64,000 bases of DNA, from assembly GCF_902832845.1 (NCBI RefSeq), contig NZ_CADFDB010000002.1:124001-188000 (forward strand). The letters are read 5' to 3'. Under the pieces are notes generated by a model. That model was not told where the DNA came from. It worked only from the letters and a program-made list of their open reading frames with translations, and searched no databases. This stretch comes from Burkholderia metallica. Lineage in GTDB: Bacteria > Pseudomonadota > Gammaproteobacteria > Burkholderiales > Burkholderiaceae. A program made the position numbers and the translations under genes. Below are positions 59,008-64,000 of the stretch, one piece after another; the stretch's first letter is position 1; each line of letters begins with the position of its first letter.

Positions 59008-62000
59008 TGAAACGCGAAGATTCCCTCGACGACGTGCGCCGCGCGCAGTTTTCGTCGCTCGCACCGGCCGGCGCGGCGCGCCGTCGCCGCGCCCGCCGCC
59101 GCGCGCCGGCGCTCTGCGCGGACGATCCGCTGTGGTACAAGGACGCGATCATCTACCAGGTGCACGTGAAGTCGTTCTACGACTCGAACAACGACGGCAT
59201 CGGCGACTTCCCCGGCCTGATCGCGAAGCTCGACTACATCGCCGAACTCGGCGTCGACACGGTCTGGCTGCTGCCGTTCTACCCGTCGCCGCGCCGCGAC
59301 GACGGCTACGACATCGCCGACTACCGCGACGTGCATCCCGACTACGGCACGCTCGCCGACGTGCGGCGCTTCATCCGCGAAGCCCATGCGCGCGGCATCC
59401 GCGTGATCACCGAGCTCGTGATCAACCACACGTCGGACCAGCATCCGTGGTTCCAGCGCGCGCGCCGCGCGAAGCCCGGCTCCGCGTATCGCGACTACTA
59501 CGTGTGGTCCGACACCGACACGAAATACGCGGACACGCGGATCATCTTCCTCGACACCGAAACGTCGAACTGGACCTACGACCCGGTCGCCGGCCAGTAT
59601 TACTGGCACCGCTTCTATTCGCACCAGCCGGACCTGAACTTCGACAACCCGGCCGTGGTGCGCGAGGTATTGCAGGTGATGCGCTTCTGGCTCGACCTGG
59701 GCATCGACGGGCTGCGGCTCGACGCGGTGCCGTATCTCGTCGAGCGCGAAGGCACGAACAACGAGAACCTGCCCGAGACGCACGCGATCCTGAAGCAGAT
59801 CCGCGCGACGATCGATGCCGAATATCCGAACCGGATGCTGCTCGCCGAAGCGAACCAGTGGCCGGAAGACGTCCAGGAGTATTTCGGCGACGAGAACGAA
59901 TGCCACATGGCGTTCCACTTCCCGCTGATGCCGCGCATCTACATGTCGATCGCGAGCGAGGACCGCTTCCCGATCGTCGACATCATGCGGCAGACGCCGG
60001 CGCTCGCGCCGAGCAACCAGTGGGCCGTGTTCCTGCGCAACCACGACGAGCTGACGCTCGAGATGGTGACCGACTCCGAGCGCGACCTGCTGTGGCAGAC
60101 CTACGCGAGCGACCGGCGCGCGCGGCTGAACCTCGGCATCCGGCGCCGGCTCGCGCCGCTGATGGAACGCGACCGGCGCCGCATCGAGCTGATCAACTCG
60201 CTGCTGCTGTCGATGCCCGGCACGCCGGTGATCTACTACGGCGACGAGATCGGAATGGGCGACAACATCCACCTCGGCGACCGCGACGGCGTGCGTACAC
60301 CCATGCAGTGGTCGTCGGACCGCAACGGCGGCTTCTCGCGCGCCGATCCCGAAATGCTCGTACTGCCGCCGGTGATGGGTTCGCTGTACGGCTACGACGC
60401 GATCAACGTCGAGGCGCAGACGCGCGACCCGCATTCGCTGCTGAACTGGACGCGCCGCATCCTCGCGACGCGCCGCGCGTCGCAGGCGTTCGGGCGCGGC
60501 ACGATCCGCTTCCTGCGCCCGGAGAACCGCAAGGTGCTCGCGTACCTGCGCGAGCTGGACGGCCACGATCCGCTGCTGTGCGTCGCGAACCTGTCGCGCG
60601 CGTCGCAGGCGGTCGAGCTCGACCTGTCCGGATTCGCGGGCCGCGTGCCGATCGAGATGACGTCGGATTCGCCGTTTCCGCCGATCGGCCAGCTCCCGTA
60701 TCTGCTCACCTTTCCGCCGTACGGATTCCTCTGGTTCGTGCTCGCCGAGCACGGCCGCGAGCCGTCGTGGCGGCAGCCGCACGCGGAGCCGCTGCCCGAA
60801 TACGTGACGCTGGTCATGCGGCGCAGCGACACGCGGCCTGACGTGTCGCAACTGCACGCGCTCGCGCACGATGCGCTCGCGTCGTGGCTCGCGCGCCGGC
60901 GCTGGTTCGCGTCGAAGGATCGCGCGATCGGCGACGCGTGGCTGAACGTCGTCACGCCGGTGCCGGACGAACCGTTTCAGTACGCGGAGGCGTGGGTATC
61001 CGCGAGCGACGGCGGCGTCGAACGCTACGTCGTGCCGCTCGCAACCGCGTGGGGCGGCGAGACCTCGCACCCGCTGTTCGCGCAGCTCGCGCTGGCGCGC
61101 GTGCGGCGCGGCCATACGGTCGGCTACCTGACCGATGCGTTCGCGCTGCCCGCGTTCGCGCACGGAATGCTGCGCAAGCTGCGCGACGGCGCGACGGTGC
61201 CCACGTCCGACGGCGGGCGGCTCGCGTTCCTGCCGGAAGACGCGCTCGCCGCGCTCGACCCGGGCGACGACGCGGAAGTGCGCTGGCTCGCGGCCGAGCA
61301 GAGCAACAGCTCGCTCGTGATCGGCGACGCGATCGTGCTGAAACTCGTGCGCAAGGTCGCGCACGGCATTCATCCGGAAGCGGAAATGAGCCGGCACCTG
61401 ACGCGCATCGGTTATGCGAACACCGCGACGCTCGCCGGCGAAGTCGTGCACGTCGATCCGGACGGCAACCCGCATACGGTCGCGATCCTGCAGCGCTACG
61501 TCGACAATCAGGGCGACGCGTGGACGCGCTCGTTCGATTTCCTGCGGCGTGCGATCGACGAACTCGCGCTGCCGGCGGCGGACGACGACGCCGCGGCCGA
61601 AGCGAGCGCGCAATCCGATGCGCTGCTCGGCTACGCGGCGTTCGCGGGCATCGTCGGCACGCGGCTCGGGCAACTGCACGTCGCGCTCGCGCAGCCGTCC
61701 GACGATCCCGCGTTCGCGCCGGAGCCCGCGACGCCCGATCACGTCGACGGCTGGTGCATGGATGCGATCGCCTCGTTCGAGCGCGCGCTCGACGTGCTGC
61801 GCACGCGGCTCGATACGCTCGAGCCCGCGACCCGCGCGTCGGCCAACGCGTTGCTCGCATCGCGCGACGCGGCCGTGCGGGCGATCGGCGAACTCGTGCC
61901 GCGCACGCTCGACGCGCAATGCACGCGCATTCACGGCGATTTCCATCTCGGCCAGGTGCTCGACGTGCAGGGCGACGCGCTGCTGATCGACTTCGAAGGC

Positions 62001-62413
62001 GAGCCGGCGCGCCCGCTCGCGCGGCGCCGCGCGAAGTCGCATCCGCTGCGCGACGTGGCCGGCCTGCTGCGCTCGCTGTCGTACGTCGGCGCGACCGCGC
62101 AGATCGCGATCGAGAAAGCGCCGCAGCAGGCGGCCGACCGCAAGCGCGCGCTGTTCGACCGCTTCGGGCAGGCCGCCGCCGACCGTTTCGTCGAATGCTA
62201 TCGCGCGGCGGCCGACCTCGCGCCCGCCCGTTTCGTCGATCCGCGCTACGCGGATCGCCTGCTCGCGCTGTTCCTGATCGACAAGGCATCGTACGAGCTG
62301 TGTTACGAGGCCGCGAACCGGCCCGACTGGCTGAGCGTGCCGGTCGGCGGCCTCGCGGCGCTGGTCGAGCGCCTGCTGGGCGACGGCGGCCGCCCCGAAG
62401 ACGGAGAGACCCG

Positions 62414-62417
<4 letters not shown>
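59004..62417 (+). CDS. treS: trehalose synthase-maltokinase fusion
   Basis: A 1,137-residue bifunctional protein. The first part (about 40-590) is TreS, which interconverts trehalose and maltose: [20 protein letters not shown], the nucleophile in [10 protein letters not shown], the acid in [12 protein letters not shown] and [11 protein letters not shown]. The second part (about 600-1130) is maltokinase (Mak): [17 protein letters not shown], the catalytic [11 protein letters not shown] (near 977) and [13 protein letters not shown]. It phosphorylates maltose to maltose-1-phosphate for GlgE. The ATG at 59004 overlaps the glgE stop; GGGAG lies eight bases upstream. Its own stop overlaps the glgB start. 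Confidence 0.95.

Positions 62418-64000
<1,583 letters not shown>

Overview
The window is GC-rich, densely coded DNA from a beta-proteobacterium. Burkholderia (Burkholderia cepacia complex, most likely a secondary replicon) fits best: the OmpC-type porin, the YSC84/SYLF lipoprotein, the ben/cat aromatic genes, the GlgE-TreS/Mak-GlgB cluster and many small conserved Burkholderia-type proteins all point there. The genus is inferred from protein character; no rRNA or tRNA gene is present to confirm it.

Region A (1-22,400) is a block of stress and envelope genes: a PRC-barrel protein (cut by the window edge), transketolase, a phosphoglucomutase gene broken by two in-frame stops, a CPA1-type Na+/H+ antiporter, a fatty-acid desaturase, a cyclic beta-1,2-glucan synthase of about 2,900 residues translationally coupled to a HicB-like protein, an SPFH/slipin protein, and about ten proteins under 115 residues (DUF3309, DUF3096, CsbD-like, glycine-zipper lipoprotein and unknowns). 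A palindrome of the form GGTACG-N4-CGTACC recurs upstream of several of these genes and was not seen in the rest of the window. The gene content recalls low-oxygen/stress loci of the B. cepacia complex; that link is inference.

Region B (22,400-27,500) is low in coding density and shows decay: gene fragments, a ClC chloride channel with a small exported protein, an MFS gene collapsed by a large internal deletion, and a MarR regulator with a matching pair of operator-like sites.

Region C (27,500-43,000) is mixed accessory chromosome: a solute-binding protein with DUF3088, a porin, an MgtC protein, a hipBA module with four operator-like repeats spaced 50-51 bp apart, a divergent SDR/AraC pair, a DUF2909 operon and DUF1275 gene diverging from a 27-bp perfect palindrome, a ribbon-helix-helix protein, a spermidine-synthase-like protein, YjdM, an HPr-like protein without its phospho-histidine, a GNAT acetyltransferase and an orphan OmpR-type response regulator.

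Region D (42,900-49,450) is a minus-strand catabolic operon, catB-catA-benA-benB-benC-benD-RidA, converting benzoate to catechol and on to muconolactone, with a LysR-type ATAC-N7-GTAT site upstream of catB. catC and the LysR regulator are not in the window. Region E (49,850-54,550) carries an amidase, a LuxR regulator, a SotB-like efflux pump and a HAD phosphatase. Region F (54,600-64,000) ends with glgE, a treS-maltokinase fusion and glgB (cut by the window end), joined by ATGA overlaps: the GlgE route between trehalose/maltose and branched alpha-glucan.
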